A stretch of 64,000 nt of DNA from Sialis fuliginosa (taxonomy: Eukaryota; Arthropoda; Insecta; Megaloptera; Sialidae). Under the pieces are notes generated by a model that searched no databases, was not told the origin of the DNA, and saw only the letters and a program-made list of their open reading frames with translations. Shown here one piece after another: positions 1 to 13,365 of the stretch. Where the stretch lies: the NCBI GenBank assembly GCA_961205875.1, contig OY540813.1:17703001-17767000 (forward strand). Direction: 5' to 3'. The translations under genes and the position numbers were made by a program. Each line of letters starts with the position of its first letter. Within the stretch, counting starts at the first letter, position 1.

Positions 1-168
1 TTAATATGTCAAAGTAAATACCGGTTGTAAAAAACAAATGATTTTTTAAAGCAAATTGAGATAAATCTTTGTAAGGAAGTATTTTTTATTTAGATGGACT
101 TATTGTTAGACTACAATGATGTCAAACACGCAGCCCGCGGCCCAAAAATTACAGTTGATTTTATTTAA

Positions 169-1051
169 TCTTTAATATATATAAAGCTCAACGTCTTTCT
201 GTCTGTCTGTCTGTCCGTTAGTTACCTTATCACTCGAGGACCACTTATCCGATTTACGTGTTTTTTTTTAATTCATAGGTACGTTCTCTGACCAGGTTAT
301 GGGGCTATATTTTTTTACGTTAGGTAACATAACAACTAAGCAGTGACGATAATAGTAAATCAAGTCGGAAAAAATTTTGCCGTCGGCGCGCTGTTTTTTA
401 ATACGCTACCTAAACCGTTCAATATAGAACAAAATAATGTATTAAAGAATTGTGTAGAATCAAAAGTTGTACAATTAAGTCCTCGACACGATATGTCTAA
501 CTTTTATATTTAAGCCACAATGACTGCTTTTATGTTACAAAGAAAACATAAAATATTTGGGTTTTGTTTACAGTTACATGGACTTATGACCTGCAAAACA
601 TTAATCCTTATCGAAATAAATGATTTCATCGTCATAAGTACTTAATGTAGATATAGTTTGCCATTTACAGCATCCAATTTGGTCGTATAGTTTAGAAAAT
701 ATCGAAATATACATATTGGAACATATTATTCGCGCGATTGTGACCGTGCGCGGGGTGCGGCGAGGGAACGTGGCAACACGCTGGGCAGAGGGACAGCCGA
801 ACAGGCCGGTATTCTTTTGATTGTCAATTGTTAATTTTGTTTTCAATAATTAACTTTTAAATTTAAATAGAACAAAAATTATTTTTACTTTTTGTTCTGA
901 TTCGTTTTTGTTAGGTAGGTAATTTAAGTGTTATTTGGTTTTTATTACATTAATAACTAATCGTGTTTGTAATTAATTCAACTATATATTTTTTAAATCC
1001 TAAACAATAATTCCGTAGTCCACGCGAGCGAAGCCGCGTGGGCCCAGCTAG
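169..1051 (+). mobile_element. Non-autonomous Helitron, copy 1
   Basis: The element begins with TC directly after an A and ends with CTAG directly before a T, the A^T insertion pattern of Helitrons. Just inside the 3' end is a GC-rich hairpin (arms CACGCG and CGCGTG around 1021-1040), as expected for a Helitron terminator. The 5' part has a GTCT tetranucleotide run near 196-216. A second copy with the same ends lies at 21635-22518. No Rep or helicase coding is present; a small open frame at 601-846 is shared by both copies and is not protein-like. The ends, hairpin and second copy are seen directly; the class is inferred from them. Confidence 0.8.
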
Positions 1052-1239
1052 TTAAATAATAAAATGACATTAAAGAAATATAAAATACGTTTTTAAAACA
1101 TTGAAAATTATAGAAGTATAAAATATAGAGATATTCTCCCAGACGATTTCTAGTAAAAATATTATTTTTTGAATTCCTGGGCAGCATTCGGCAAATTACG
1201 AGAAAATTACAAAGGTTCGTATGCATAATATCTTAAAAC

Positions 1240-1512
1240 CAAAAACCAATATGTCCTGCCAAATTTCACATACGCTGCAGAAACATAATCTATGACAGAA
1301 ACTGCAATGAAAAAACCACGTGTGGTAGAAAAGGTCATGTTGGAAATACGACTTCAAGACAGAAAACCCAACAAAACGTATAGGAACCTTGAAATGGAAG
1401 TGGGTAGGACACATGATGCGAAGTGAAGACAGAAAATGGAACCGAAAAGTATTCGAATGGAGGACCAGAACTATAAAATAAGATCGTGAAAGACCATGTT
1501 CGTATAATGCCG
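1240..1512 (+). pseudogene. LINE reverse-transcriptase C-terminal relic
   Basis: The plus strand at about 1388-1475 reads LKWKWVGHMMRSEDRKW followed by a WR-containing stretch, which resembles the C-terminal region of many insect non-LTR retrotransposon ORF2 proteins. Upstream, at 1250-1380, other frames give fragments resembling the preceding segment (a TYAAET-like motif and an LQDRKPN-like motif), so several frameshifts and stops separate the pieces. Nothing upstream resembles the endonuclease or the RT core. The long minus-strand open frame over this stretch is only its antisense. It is a dead, truncated copy, and the LINE clade cannot be fixed from this piece. Confidence 0.6.
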
Positions 1513-1627
1513 TGTTTAGACCAAAAAAACAAAACAACAATATCGGTTTTTTTTGACAAAACAGCAACAAACTCATTTTTAAATACGAAGTATTTTAAAA
1601 ACGCTGTTTTGTCTTTTTGGTCTAAAC
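1513..1627. repeat. 115-bp foldback element (MITE-like)
   Basis: Two arms of 22 bases (1513-1534 and 1606-1627), inverted and differing at one base, flank an AT-rich loop of 71 bases. The arms carry GTTTAGACC and GGTCTAAAC. The element abuts the LINE relic. No target-site duplication is clear. Confidence 0.5.
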
Positions 1628-2645
1628 ATGTTCATTATATGAATTTAACACCACTGGCTTAAAGTCTAATTGATGTTAGAATTGCCAATATTTCTTATTT
1701 ATTCTGTACTCAGCTTTTTTATTATCCCTGATTTAAAGTTACAGCGTGTAACCTGCAGGTAACAATATATCTTTAGAAAAATATTTAGCCCTTGGCAATT
1801 TTGTAATGACTTGTTTTGTTAAGAAAAATAAACAAAAGTGCCTATTTAAATTTTCTCTAAATTAAGCCCTTTGTATTTTTATGTACTTTACATACATAAA
1901 TGATAAAGCAATTTTAAATGTAAACTGCACTTTATAAACGTAGGAAAAGATATAAATAAGTTAATATTAATCTGGGTCAAAAAGTCCTGAAACGATGCTC
2001 GTAGAAGTTAATATATTCATTGTGTCTTTTATACCAAAAATTAGTCCTGACCATAGACATAGAGGTCCTGACCAAGAATCCTGTTTTCAATTTGTAAAAT
2101 ATAATAACAAACCAACGCTTCAACGAAATCTTATTAGAGTGTATGTATTCATAAAAATATGTATGTATTTCTAATTATAAGAATACGTTAGGTAGATTTT
2201 TACTATTTTTTTACGAAAAAGTTAAACTTTAAAATAAACTTATTGTTAGAATAATTCAGCGGTATTTTTGTGTTATTGAACAGTTTTTTATGATCACATA
2301 GCAGTTGTCTAAAATTAAATTTTTGTGCAATTTTGATTTTAAAGTTTTGCACAAAGATGTGCTTATCAGAAAATTTTCTCATTTTTTGATGCTAAAATAT
2401 TCGAGTTAGATTAAAATTAGAATATAGTTATTTTTACAGAATTATTTAAACAAATTAAAAGGTGCTTTATTTTTTTTCTGTTTTTCTGAATGACCAAAAT
2501 TATAATGCAGAAGTATTTTAAAACATCTTGTGGTCCTTGGCGCTAAATTTATGAGGGGCCCCTTAAAGAGAAAGAATTACTACTACCCCCTATGCACAAC
2601 AAATAAAAATAAATAAAAAGTTCCAGGCCTAAGACCAGCCTGAAT
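1628..2645. other. AT-rich intergenic DNA without a gene
   Basis: I see no protein-like open frame, RNA gene or delimited repeat here; the stretch is mostly A/T homopolymer-rich sequence. Confidence 0.5.
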
Positions 2646-2760
2646 TTTTGTGAATATCATTGGATAAAGCAGGCCTGGCCAACCAAAATAACACCGCGGG
2701 CCGCATTGACGACCTAAAATTTTCCGAGGGCCGCACATAAATAAGAAATTTTGTAAAAAA
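2646..2760. repeat. Possible hAT-like terminal remnant
   Basis: An isolated GC-rich stretch containing CAGGCCTGGCCAACC and GGGCCGCA sits in AT-rich DNA. It looks like the end of a degraded hAT-type DNA transposon. A similar GC-rich scrap (CAGCCCGCGGCCCAA) lies near 130-146. No second end or target duplication was found, so the assignment is weak. Confidence 0.25.
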
Positions 2761-2919
2761 AATTTTTGATTTTCCGGTCTTTAATTTTTTTCTAATCAAT
2801 TTCTTTTTTCTTTTTTTTTAATTATATTAAGATATTTAATTTGACCCTTTCTTAATTTTTTGTACATCAAAAATGGCACCTGCAGAGGGCTTTAAAGCAA
2901 ATCCAATAAAAAATAAGAA

Positions 2920-3240
2920 AAACGTGCGGGGTATCAAAATGTAGATCTCAATCACCAGAATTTGACTCTATTTTTTTCTAACTTGAAAATGGCGCCCACA
3001 AGGGGCTCCAAGCAGTAATTTATTTAGTCCACCCCCCTCTAACTCAATGACTAATGGCTCAAAAAAATTTAGTAAGAAGGCTTTGGTGGGACTACCAGCG
3101 TCATATAATTATTTCCATATCTAGGCATGTGGGGTGTCAAAATGTAAATCTCAATTAGTAAAATATGATTCTTATTTTATATTTTTTTCTAACTCAAAAA
3201 TGCAACTGTAGGTGCCTCCAAAATGTCACTTATGCCCCAC
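2920..3240. repeat. Dispersed repeat with about 200-bp internal periodicity, copy 1
   Basis: The motif GGGGTATCAAAATGTAGATC (2929-2948) recurs about 203 bases on (3132-3151), each followed by CTCAAT, a poly-T stretch, CTAACT and a line resembling AAAATGGCGCC. The same arrangement occurs at 19160-19560 in the odorant-receptor intron. It carries no coding capacity that I can see. Confidence 0.6.
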
Positions 3241-4035
3241 TGTGCCCCTCCTGATTTTTTTGAATTTTGCGAATATTTTTGAAACAGTACAAATTGGAGA
3301 GAAATGATCAGGTTAAAAATTGTAGATATTATTATTCAAAGTTCAGTTAATTTACATTTTTTATTAAAATAAATATAGATACATTAGTATTATATCAAAA
3401 AATACAAAAGATTACCATAAACCATCAGAGAAAAAGTACAAAAAAAAATATTTTGATTTAATTTGAAGAATTATTTAACTTGCAGTAATAAAAAATATAA
3501 CAATGGTGTCCATCTTAAACTGTAAAAATAAATATTTATGTTAAACATTAACAAGGCAAAAAAAAAATCAGTTACATACAATGAATTGTTCATTGTTGTA
3601 CTCGATCTCTTGCTGGTAGAAAAACAACCTTACAAAAAAATATTAACTGCTTAAGAACACTCAAATATATTTGGGTAAGCATTACTTGCAGAAAGTCCAG
3701 CCCTGAGTACTTTCCAGTGGAAAATATATGACTTTTTGTACAGAAGTGAAACAAAACAGTGTCTCAACGAAATGATAAACTTTCCTCATTTTGATATTGT
3801 GTTAATTTATTATTATTTATTATTATTATTAATAATATGAAGAAAAAAAAAGTATAGCTAAAACCAATAATTTTCATTCATAAATAATATAAAAGATTTT
3901 TTTTCATTTTCTGTTTTTTACAAAAAAGATGGCAAGGAAACATAATAAAAAAAAGTGAATGAATATAAAAAATACTTGTTTTATTTTTTTTAAATAATTA
4001 ATAAGCAGTAAACTTTTATAAATATTAAAAACAAC
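3241..4035. other. AT-rich downstream flank of TDP1
   Basis: Homopolymer and TTA/ATT-rich sequence with a TTATTA microsatellite near 3806-3835. It probably includes the 3' untranslated end of the minus-strand TDP1 gene; no gene is seen. Confidence 0.45.
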
Positions 4036-6820
4036 TCATTTCATTTTCATTTTTCTCATTTCTTCTCTTATATGATCCCAAACAAAAGGTTCATCATCTT
4101 TAGTATAAGGAGTTAAAGGTAAATCATAAGGAAATGGAAAACTGCCATTCTCATTGGTATCTGAATAAAGATTTTGAATTTTAAACACAGACTCTCCTGT
4201 CACAAACTGAGGCAAAAATAGTACTCCAACTTCATATGATTTAATATTAAGCCGTATATCTGTTCTTGATTGTGGTACAAATCCCCAAGCTGCTTTAGAT
4301 AAATTAGCACTTGTTAATAAAAACCATGCCATATTTTTTAAATCAGGTGACACTCTGCAATACGTCTTTATATGCGGCACTGCCAGATTTCTATATCGAA
4401 GAGACGCTTTCCATTGACTAAAAAATTAAGTTCTGAAGTTTTATTTGAACAAATTAATAATTATTATTGACTAAGGGACTACGTCCAATGGTCAATAACT
4501 TAAAAAAAAACTATTATGACATGTTAATTAATTGATAGCTTTAAAATTTTTCAAAATCAAAAGTAACCAATATTTTTTTCAATTTAACTTCTACACAAAA
4601 TATACAAATATAAAATACAAAAAACATTCTGCTCACCACAAAAATTTTTCAAACCATATCTGTTTTATATGTGTCTCTTGACTGTAAGGTAAACAATCAC
4701 CGCCTAATATAGAATTATGACTATTTTTAACATTCTCTAAAGATGGATAAACAACAGACAATTTAGGTAAGCTCATCAATCCTTTAGTAGTTTCTTTACT
4801 AAAACTTCTGCGCAGTTCCCCGTTCAGCCACGCATCAGGACTAGGTCCAAATGAGCCAAGACTAGAGCACTGAGCAATAATACTCCAAGAACTTGCCTTG
4901 TTTCCGTCGATCTGTGGAATGATGCAGTGTTTTGAAAGTAAAGAACCTAATCTTATGTGTCCATATTTTTCAAAATTATTATCACGATGTTGACCTTGGA
5001 TTGATGTTACAAGAAATACACTAAAAATATAATTCAATATTTTAAATAATAAATAGACACATGTACCACGTTTAAAATATACTTTATATGTGAAAAATCA
5101 GTCTCTCTAATTTTGTTCAACCATTCAGATAACTGAGGTAAGCGATACGAATGTAAATAATCCAATAAATCATTTTTAAAATTTGTAGGACCATTTCCAG
5201 AAACTGTATTATCACGATCAGAGTCCAAAGGTGGGCATTTTGGACTGACCCAAATTCTAAAATTAATTACATAAATAATGTATTTTCTATTCAGCTACAT
5301 CATATTATCAATTACCCTTGAGTACGATTATGCCAATCTGTTTCATATAAATTAGCTGTTGAAACAGCAACTCTCATACTTCCATCATCATATTGAAACA
5401 ATGACATTTTTCTACAAAAAAAGTTATAAATAGGTAGTATAAATTTTATGAGTTATCAATGGTAATTTTTTTTAATACACACGTATGATGTGATCCAAAT
5501 TGATTTTGCATTTGCACTTGAACTGCGGTAATATTAGGAGATTTTTTATTTATATTTTTTAAATCATCATCCTCTCTGCCATAAAGTATAAGTAATGGTT
5601 TATCTCTGAAATTATTAAATGCAAATATGCACATGTTTTAAAGACAAATAAAAAAATTGACAATACACAATTTTCATTAATTAATTTCTTTAACTATACA
5701 GTAAACGTTCCATACTGTTAATGTCCATTAAACCCCTCTATTTCATACTGTATTTTTCAACCACTCATAATATGTTCGTCGTGCCAGCACAATAAATTCT
5801 ATTATAAGTGGCAGTACTACATAGATGTGTAGGAGGGTTTTTCGAGGAGTGGGGAGTTTACAGTATGAAAGGTACTTGCCCAAACCGATTTACAACATGG
5901 AATATCTTCTGTAATTGGTAAAAGTAAAAATGTACCTATATCCGGCAAAATAATATTGAGCAAATAGCCAGCCTGGTTCAACAAGAAAGTTAATTTGAAG
6001 AGATGATGACAGTTTACCTAAACTTTCATCAAGTAATTCTATAACAAAAGAAATAAAAATAATATATATCTATATATTATACAGCCTGATTGTCATAGTA
6101 GATAACATTTAAACAAACCTTGAAACGTAATAGACAAAGGTTCTGAATGAGTAGGAACTGAATCTGTTACAGTAGTATAAAATATATTATATGGTGCAGC
6201 TTTTTCTAATTTTTTTGCAAATTGACCTTTTGGTGAAACGACTGGTATAAAATCTTTTATATTGTATAATGGTTTTTTTGTTTCTTTTTCTGAATTACTT
6301 AAATTATTATTTTTACTAGTACTTGCAGTCACTGTAGAATTATTACTTGTAGAAGTTGAGGCCATTTTTTGACTATCTGAACTAGTTTTATATTTTTTTG
6401 TTATATTTTCTATAATTTTGTCTGTTCTTTCTTTGCGCTTTAGTTGTGGTCCTATCTTATGTGATATCATAATTTTTAACTGATCTATAATAATTTCTTT
6501 ATCAACAGTTGGTTTAAAATCAAATGGAATAGTTAAATTTTTTTCATCGGTCTGCTGCATAACCAATTTTTCTACTAAAAATAAATACATAATATAAAAA
6601 ATAACATTAACTATAAGGAATTTATTTCTTACAATGAGGATGTCGAAATTCTTTCAAATGTATAGGATTTCGCCTGTAACACTTTTCTTCAAAATTACAT
6701 ATTTTATTCTTTTCATAAGTAGATTCTAAAAATGTATGCATCAATTATTATAGGTTCATAACGTTTCATACACGTAATAACATTAGAAATGATTATACCT
6801 GATGCTTTACTAGTCTCCAT
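4036..6820 (-). CDS. TDP1: Tyrosyl-DNA phosphodiesterase 1
   Basis: This enzyme hydrolyses 3'-phosphotyrosyl links left by stalled topoisomerase I. Nine exons join in frame: 6799-6820, 6633-6725, 6119-6574, 5936-6038, 5483-5605, 5316-5411, 5059-5256, 4637-5020, 4036-4417, giving 618 residues (human enzyme 608). Both HKN catalytic motifs are visible: SHHTK with its His-x-Lys at residues 265-267, and HIKTY with His507 and Lys509, followed by SANLSKAAWG. The substrate-side segments around CPPLDSD and SLGSFGPSPDAW also match the family. Exon 2 encodes a short Cys/His stretch (C-x5-CYRRNPIHLKEFRHPH, about residues 17-37) resembling a PBZ/APLF-type zinc finger; the last expected Cys is removed by the splice. 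The middle of the large third exon is Ser/Thr/Asn-rich and probably disordered. The ATG at 6820 begins a 22-nt first exon and is the least certain part. Confidence 0.93.
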
Positions 6821-7718
6821 TATAACAAAAATCTTCAACAATATAATTTAATACTCACTTCAAATTCGTACACAAATTGTAATTAATCAACACAGGTAAT
6901 GACAGGTAATCAAACTACATATGTAAAATCCATATACATATAAAAGAATATACTGAGCATAGAAAGAGAGGCGTCGGTCTCACACTAGAAGATAGAATAT
7001 GTTAAATGAGATGGTGTGATCTGCGCATGTTCTTTAATACTTGAACACTATTGGTTGTTATACTGCATATGGCGGTATAATCCTATAATGACGTTTAGTG
7101 AAAAAGAACATAATTGATGAGAAAATGAAACAAACATTCATAAATTAACGAAAAATTGAAAATAATAAGTGGCTATTGTAAAATAACTAACGTGTGAATT
7201 GTTTGTGAATATTAAATTTTAAACATTTTGAATTTAGTGCGGAAATTTTAGACATGCGCAGCCGAGGCTTTCTTAACTTATGAGACAGATATATCTTTTC
7301 CCAATAATGCTATCACCTAGTCATGGGGACATGTTTATATCATTGCTTGTATGGAGAATGCGCGATATAGTCTTATTATATATATGGTAAAATCTTACTT
7401 AAATTTTAAGGTTATAAATACATAGATAAATAAAATTTGAATTTGATATCAACAATGCTGGAAACACTGGAAATAGATAATCTGGGAATAATACAGCGGT
7501 CTGCGACATTTTATGTTGGCAACACATTTGTACGTGGGCGCGCGCGCATCGCAATATTCAAACAGTACGCCAGTGCTTCTTAAACTTTTTATGTCGCAGC
7601 ACCCTACAACTCAAATCGATAACTACGACCCCCTAAACTATTTTTTTTAGAAGTATAAATTAATTCTCTACCTCTTTAATGAAACTTTGTTGTTTATTAT
7701 AAAAAAATGAGTAATCAC
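6821..7718. other. Intergenic upstream of TDP1
   Basis: No gene is recognised. The TDP1 promoter should lie near the left end. A GCGCGCGC tract occurs at about 7540, next to an ordinary AT-rich flank. Confidence 0.4.
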
Positions 7719-8160
7719 CTAATCTTCAAAGTAATCTCCCTCACTTTCTATATATTTTTGCCATCTTTCAGGTAACTTTCGAATTCCACTTTGGAAAATA
7801 ATTCATCGATGCTTTTATTGACTTCCTTGGGAAATCGAAAGTGCGAATAGGAAAAGTGATACTGTAGCGACCGGAACAGGTAATAGTCAGAAAGGGTGAG
7901 GCCTGGAGAATACATCGCATGAAAGAGAATTTCCCAACCCAAGTTGGAAATAACTTCCATGGTCGCTTTTGTGTGGACGTGCGTTGTCATGCAACAAAAT
8001 CACCTGCCTCGTTCCACTGCTGCTAAAAAGCCTTTTTGCTTCAATCACATCACTTAATTTTATCATTTGTTCCTGGTTGAGTTCTCCTTGCATTTGACAA
8101 GGATTTTCATCCACTAGCTGCTCCAGTTCCCAGTCATCAACTTTTTTTGGTTGTCCAAAG
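7719..8160 (-). pseudogene. Mariner transposase fragment, frameshifted
   Basis: Three reading frames on the minus strand together resemble a mariner transposase. About 8155-7970 gives a VDENPCQMQGEL segment and the HDNARPH motif. About 7985-7775 gives YSPGLTLSDYYLFRSLQ. About 7776-7719 gives a C-terminal WQKYIESEGDYFED ending in TAG. At least two frameshifts separate them. The stretch between the N-terminal helix-turn-helix-adjacent part and the HDNARPH part is too short, so the first catalytic aspartate region is deleted. No clear terminal inverted repeats were found. The copy is dead. Confidence 0.85.
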
Positions 8161-8497
8161 AATTCTTTATTCTGGAGATCAAAATTTTCATCCCAAAAGT
8201 TTTGAAACCACTTTTAAGGCTGAACAAATCATTTCTTTCTAATAAACTTAGGGGCCGAGAACTAATTTATACACCTAATAATTGTCATAATATAAACCAC
8301 TTTTCCATTTTATTTAATACGTATTTTATATCACTAATACATTATGTATTTTGAATAAAAAAATCTGATTCAAATAAAAAAATTCAAATGATTTGATTTT
8401 GAGTAAGATTTTATTGATATGAAATTATTTTATTTGAAATAAACTAATAACATAAGAAAATAACATTAGATTCAAATAAACACCAAGTCTTCAATAT
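8161..8497. other. AT-rich flank between mariner relic and RBX1
   Basis: AT-rich sequence with no gene seen; it may hold the 3' end of RBX1 transcripts. Confidence 0.4.
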
Positions 8498-9783
<1,286 letters not shown>

Positions 9784-10408
9784 TATTTTATTATTTTAAT
9801 TAAAAATTATATGTATTGACAAAGAAAAGTCAAACAAGAAATTACGAACAATAATGACTTGTAAATTGACAAATTTATTAAATGTCAAGAACAGTCGAGA
9901 AATAATTTTTATATTTATTTTATCTATGATTTCGATTACAGCGCCATATTAAATGAACTATGTATTTACTTCAATTTACTAATTTTCAATTTAAACATAA
10001 AAATTATAATTAACGGTAATATTAAATTACAAATCATTAATAATAGATATAGATATTAATTTTGTACCTTAGACAATAGGAAATTGCGGGGGGAAGAGAT
10101 ATAAACATAAACTGATAAGAAACTTTAGACAACATTTAAAAACTGCGATTATACCACAGAATAAGAAAATCAAATATATATTTTTTATATTCTATGTGTG
10201 TTTTGTTTTATTGTCTATGGTTTTCTGTGTGCAAAAATAGCAAAACGTTGCGTCAAGTTGACAAAAGAAGGATATTGAGATATTTCTATAATAATTAGGA
10301 TAAATATTTATCTGCTATTATATATTATTAATATATATTTTCGAGACTGACAGCATTTAATATTTTTAAAATAAGTGAATAGTTATTTTATTATAATAAA
10401 AATACAAA
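9784..10408. promoter_or_regulatory. Shared upstream region of RBX1 and caspase
   Basis: The two divergent genes are separated by this AT-rich stretch, so both promoters and 5' leaders must lie here. I see no specific element that I can name. Confidence 0.35.
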
Positions 10409-13365
10409 ATGAGTGAAACTTTTGAACATTCAAACGGTTCAATGAACGTTATTCAAAATAAAGATGTTGGAGATGCACGAGGTAGTAATAGGTAAATATA
10501 TATACATAATAACATTTTTAAAGTACATTAATAAATAATATAATAAACACTAAACTCCGTACAATTCTCAAATAATGTAAATAGAAAACTTTTCTAATAA
10601 CAAAGGACAATAGAAACTGTTGGGAACAAAAGGGTAGCAAAAAATCAATATTATATAAGTACAACAAACTTTGTTATGAAATTCAAATTTATATGTCTGT
10701 ACAGTTTACAGTTTTTTTACATTATACATTCTTATTCAACTAATGGATAAATTATATTAATGGTTATTTTAATATAATGTATGCTGTATTAATGTTAACT
10801 TGATAATTTTCTTTTAAACAACTTTTATCATATTTATATCTTTTATAGATTTATCAACACAGAGGTGGTCGCTAATATGCCAGTTGGTGCATCATCTTTG
10901 TATTATAATATGAGTCACAAAAATCGTGGGTTTGCTTTAATTTTTAATCATGAAATTTTTGATATTCCAAACCTTAAACCACGTGCAGGAACAAATGTTG
11001 ATGCCGAAAATTTGAAATCTTGTTTGATGCATTTAGGTTTTCAGGTAAAAGTTTTTGAAAACTCGAAATTTGCTGATATTTATACTAATATAACAGAAGG
11101 TGAGCTATAATAATTTTAAGTAATATATAAGTAAGGTAATTTTGCCGGTTTTCATCCCTAAAATCCCCCCCTCCGTTACTACGCCTCTGTATACTTTATT
11201 ACTCTATTTTAATTAGATTTATAGGTTTTTGTGGTCAGTTCACTGATTTTTTTTTAATTTGATAAAAAGCTGAAAATACTGATTTTGCCAATTTTCGATC
11301 AAAAAATTCTGCTTTTAAGTGTATGTGTAAGACGTTCAAGATCTTCTAATGTATCTATATTGCTATTTTTCATTATTTGCTAAGAATGATTTGTCAAATG
11401 GTCAAAAACAGGCAAAATGACTCTATGTTGCAAAAAAAAGGCAATTTAGCTCTAATTTTATTTGAGAAAGCTATATGAAACTTTCAGGGAAATATGATTT
11501 TAATCACTACTATTTTATCCTCATTAGACTTTTGTACATGTCAAGGGCAAACACAAGCTAGAGGTCAAATTTAAAAAAAATTAATTTTTCAAATCTTAAA
11601 TTTTTATTTCAATTTGAATAATAGATCCTTTAAATTACTCTACTCTTACAAACACATGACAATTCTTTAGTTTTGAGGCAAATCAAATACCCTTGAAATT
11701 CAATAGTTTTTGTAAATAGCATTTCATAAAACTAGACTATTCTGAAGTACCTACTACGTTGCAAAGCAAAAGATTTTTTTTTATCCATCTGGTACACTTA
11801 ATAATACATAAACAATATGTTTATCATTCTTTAATGTTTTATTATGTGTTATTTACCCTGTAAATGTTGCAAAATATAGGTTTCCATTTAAAATTCTATC
11901 TCAACCCCTCATTGACCTTGACAGGGGAAGGGTAAAAATGTCTAAAGAGTATACAAAAATACAGAACTTATTATTTTATTAAATGCATATCCTTGAAGTT
12001 TCATATGCCTATTTCAAGCAGGTCTAAAATAAATGTCTGGGGAATTTATTCTGAAACACTAGAACAAATTGATTTTATTTACCTATATACATCTACAATA
12101 AAAACAATCTTCTATTCTAGTTGCGCAGTTAGATCATACTGACAACGACTGTATATTTATTGCAATTTTATCGCACGGAGAAATGGGTATTATATATGCT
12201 TATGATACTTGTTATAAACTGGAAAATATTTGGTCTCACTTTACTGCAGATAATTGTCCCACACTTGCTGGAAAACCAAAATTATTTTTTATTCAGGTAA
12301 TGTATTATTACAATGTAAATTTTATTTTATAATATTTTTAGTAACTGTTTAATTTATTTAGGCTTGTCAAGGTGATAAACTGGATGGTGGTGTTAAATTA
12401 TCACGGACTGAAACAGATGGTTATTCGATGCATTCATACCGAATTCCATCACATGCTGATTTTCTCATTGCATATTCAACAATTCCAGGTAATAATATTT
12501 TATTATTATGTTTTATTTTATTTCTGAGTTGTTCGTTTGTAAGGAAACTACATATTAGTATTTTTATTTGTATTATTTCTTTGTTAATGTTTAAAAATGA
12601 AATAGTTAAGATGCCTTTTCATAATAACACTCGATTCAAGAGTTAAAACTGATCACATGACCGAGTTTTGATACTTTGAGTTGTTCTGTCTGTGGAAGAG
12701 ACAAAAGTGAGCTTTAACACCTATTGGACATCTGAGCGCTTACGGGATCTGTAATTGATATTTTCCTCATCAAAGCTCAACCTAGTTGAGCTTTTTTCAA
12801 TTGATGTTAGAATTTAAAAATCTATCACGTGACTATTTTTAATGCTCAAATCAACCGTCAAGCGCATCATGAAAAGACATCTTTATAGATGTTATGTATT
12901 TTACAAACATCCCTATCTCTAGTTTTTATAATTTTTAGTCAAATTATTCAATTTTTTACCATATTGAAGAAAAGTTACTGTAGTTTCTGTCCACCAAATA
13001 GTATTTTATGTTTTTCAAAATAATGACTGCAGTAATTTTTTACTATTATAAAATATATACTCCTAGAAATGATAAGTAATTTTTTTTTACCACATGCTTT
13101 TTTTGTTTGTTTTACATTAACACTAGGTTTTTATTCTTGGCGTAACACAACTCGAGGTTCCTGGTTTGTTCAAGCTTTATGTGAAGAGATACGACAAAAC
13201 GGTAAACAGGCTGACGTACTGACATTGCTCACATTTGTTTCCCGTCGGGTTGCTATCGATTATGAATCAAATACACCAGATAATGTATTGATGCATCGTC
13301 AAAAACAAATTCCTTGCATCACATCAATGTTAACTAGATTGTTGGTATTTGCTGATAAAGAATAA
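10409..13365 (+). CDS. Effector caspase (caspase-3/7-like, DCP-1/drICE type)
   Basis: A cysteine protease of apoptosis that cleaves after Asp. Five exons: 10409-10491, 10849-11099, 12121-12296, 12362-12488, 13127-13365, giving 291 residues, a usual length for an effector caspase with a short prodomain and no CARD or DED. The catalytic His130 is in LSHGE and the catalytic Cys172 in QACQG, split between exons 3 and 4 at the codon before Ala. QACQG in place of QACRG is known in other insect effector caspases. The large subunit has RGFALIFNHE and RAGTNVDAENL; the linker has acidic sites around KLDGG and RTETDG; the small subunit has SWRNTTRGSWFVQALCEE, including the P1-binding region. Whether it is the DCP-1, drICE or another paralogue is not clear. 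Confidence 0.93.

Noticed and set aside
601..846. 81-codon minus-strand frame
   Set aside because: It lies inside a Helitron and has no similarity to Helitron proteins.
1196..1576. Minus-strand open frame of 126 codons
   Set aside because: It overlaps the plus-strand LINE relic in antisense and shows no family motif.
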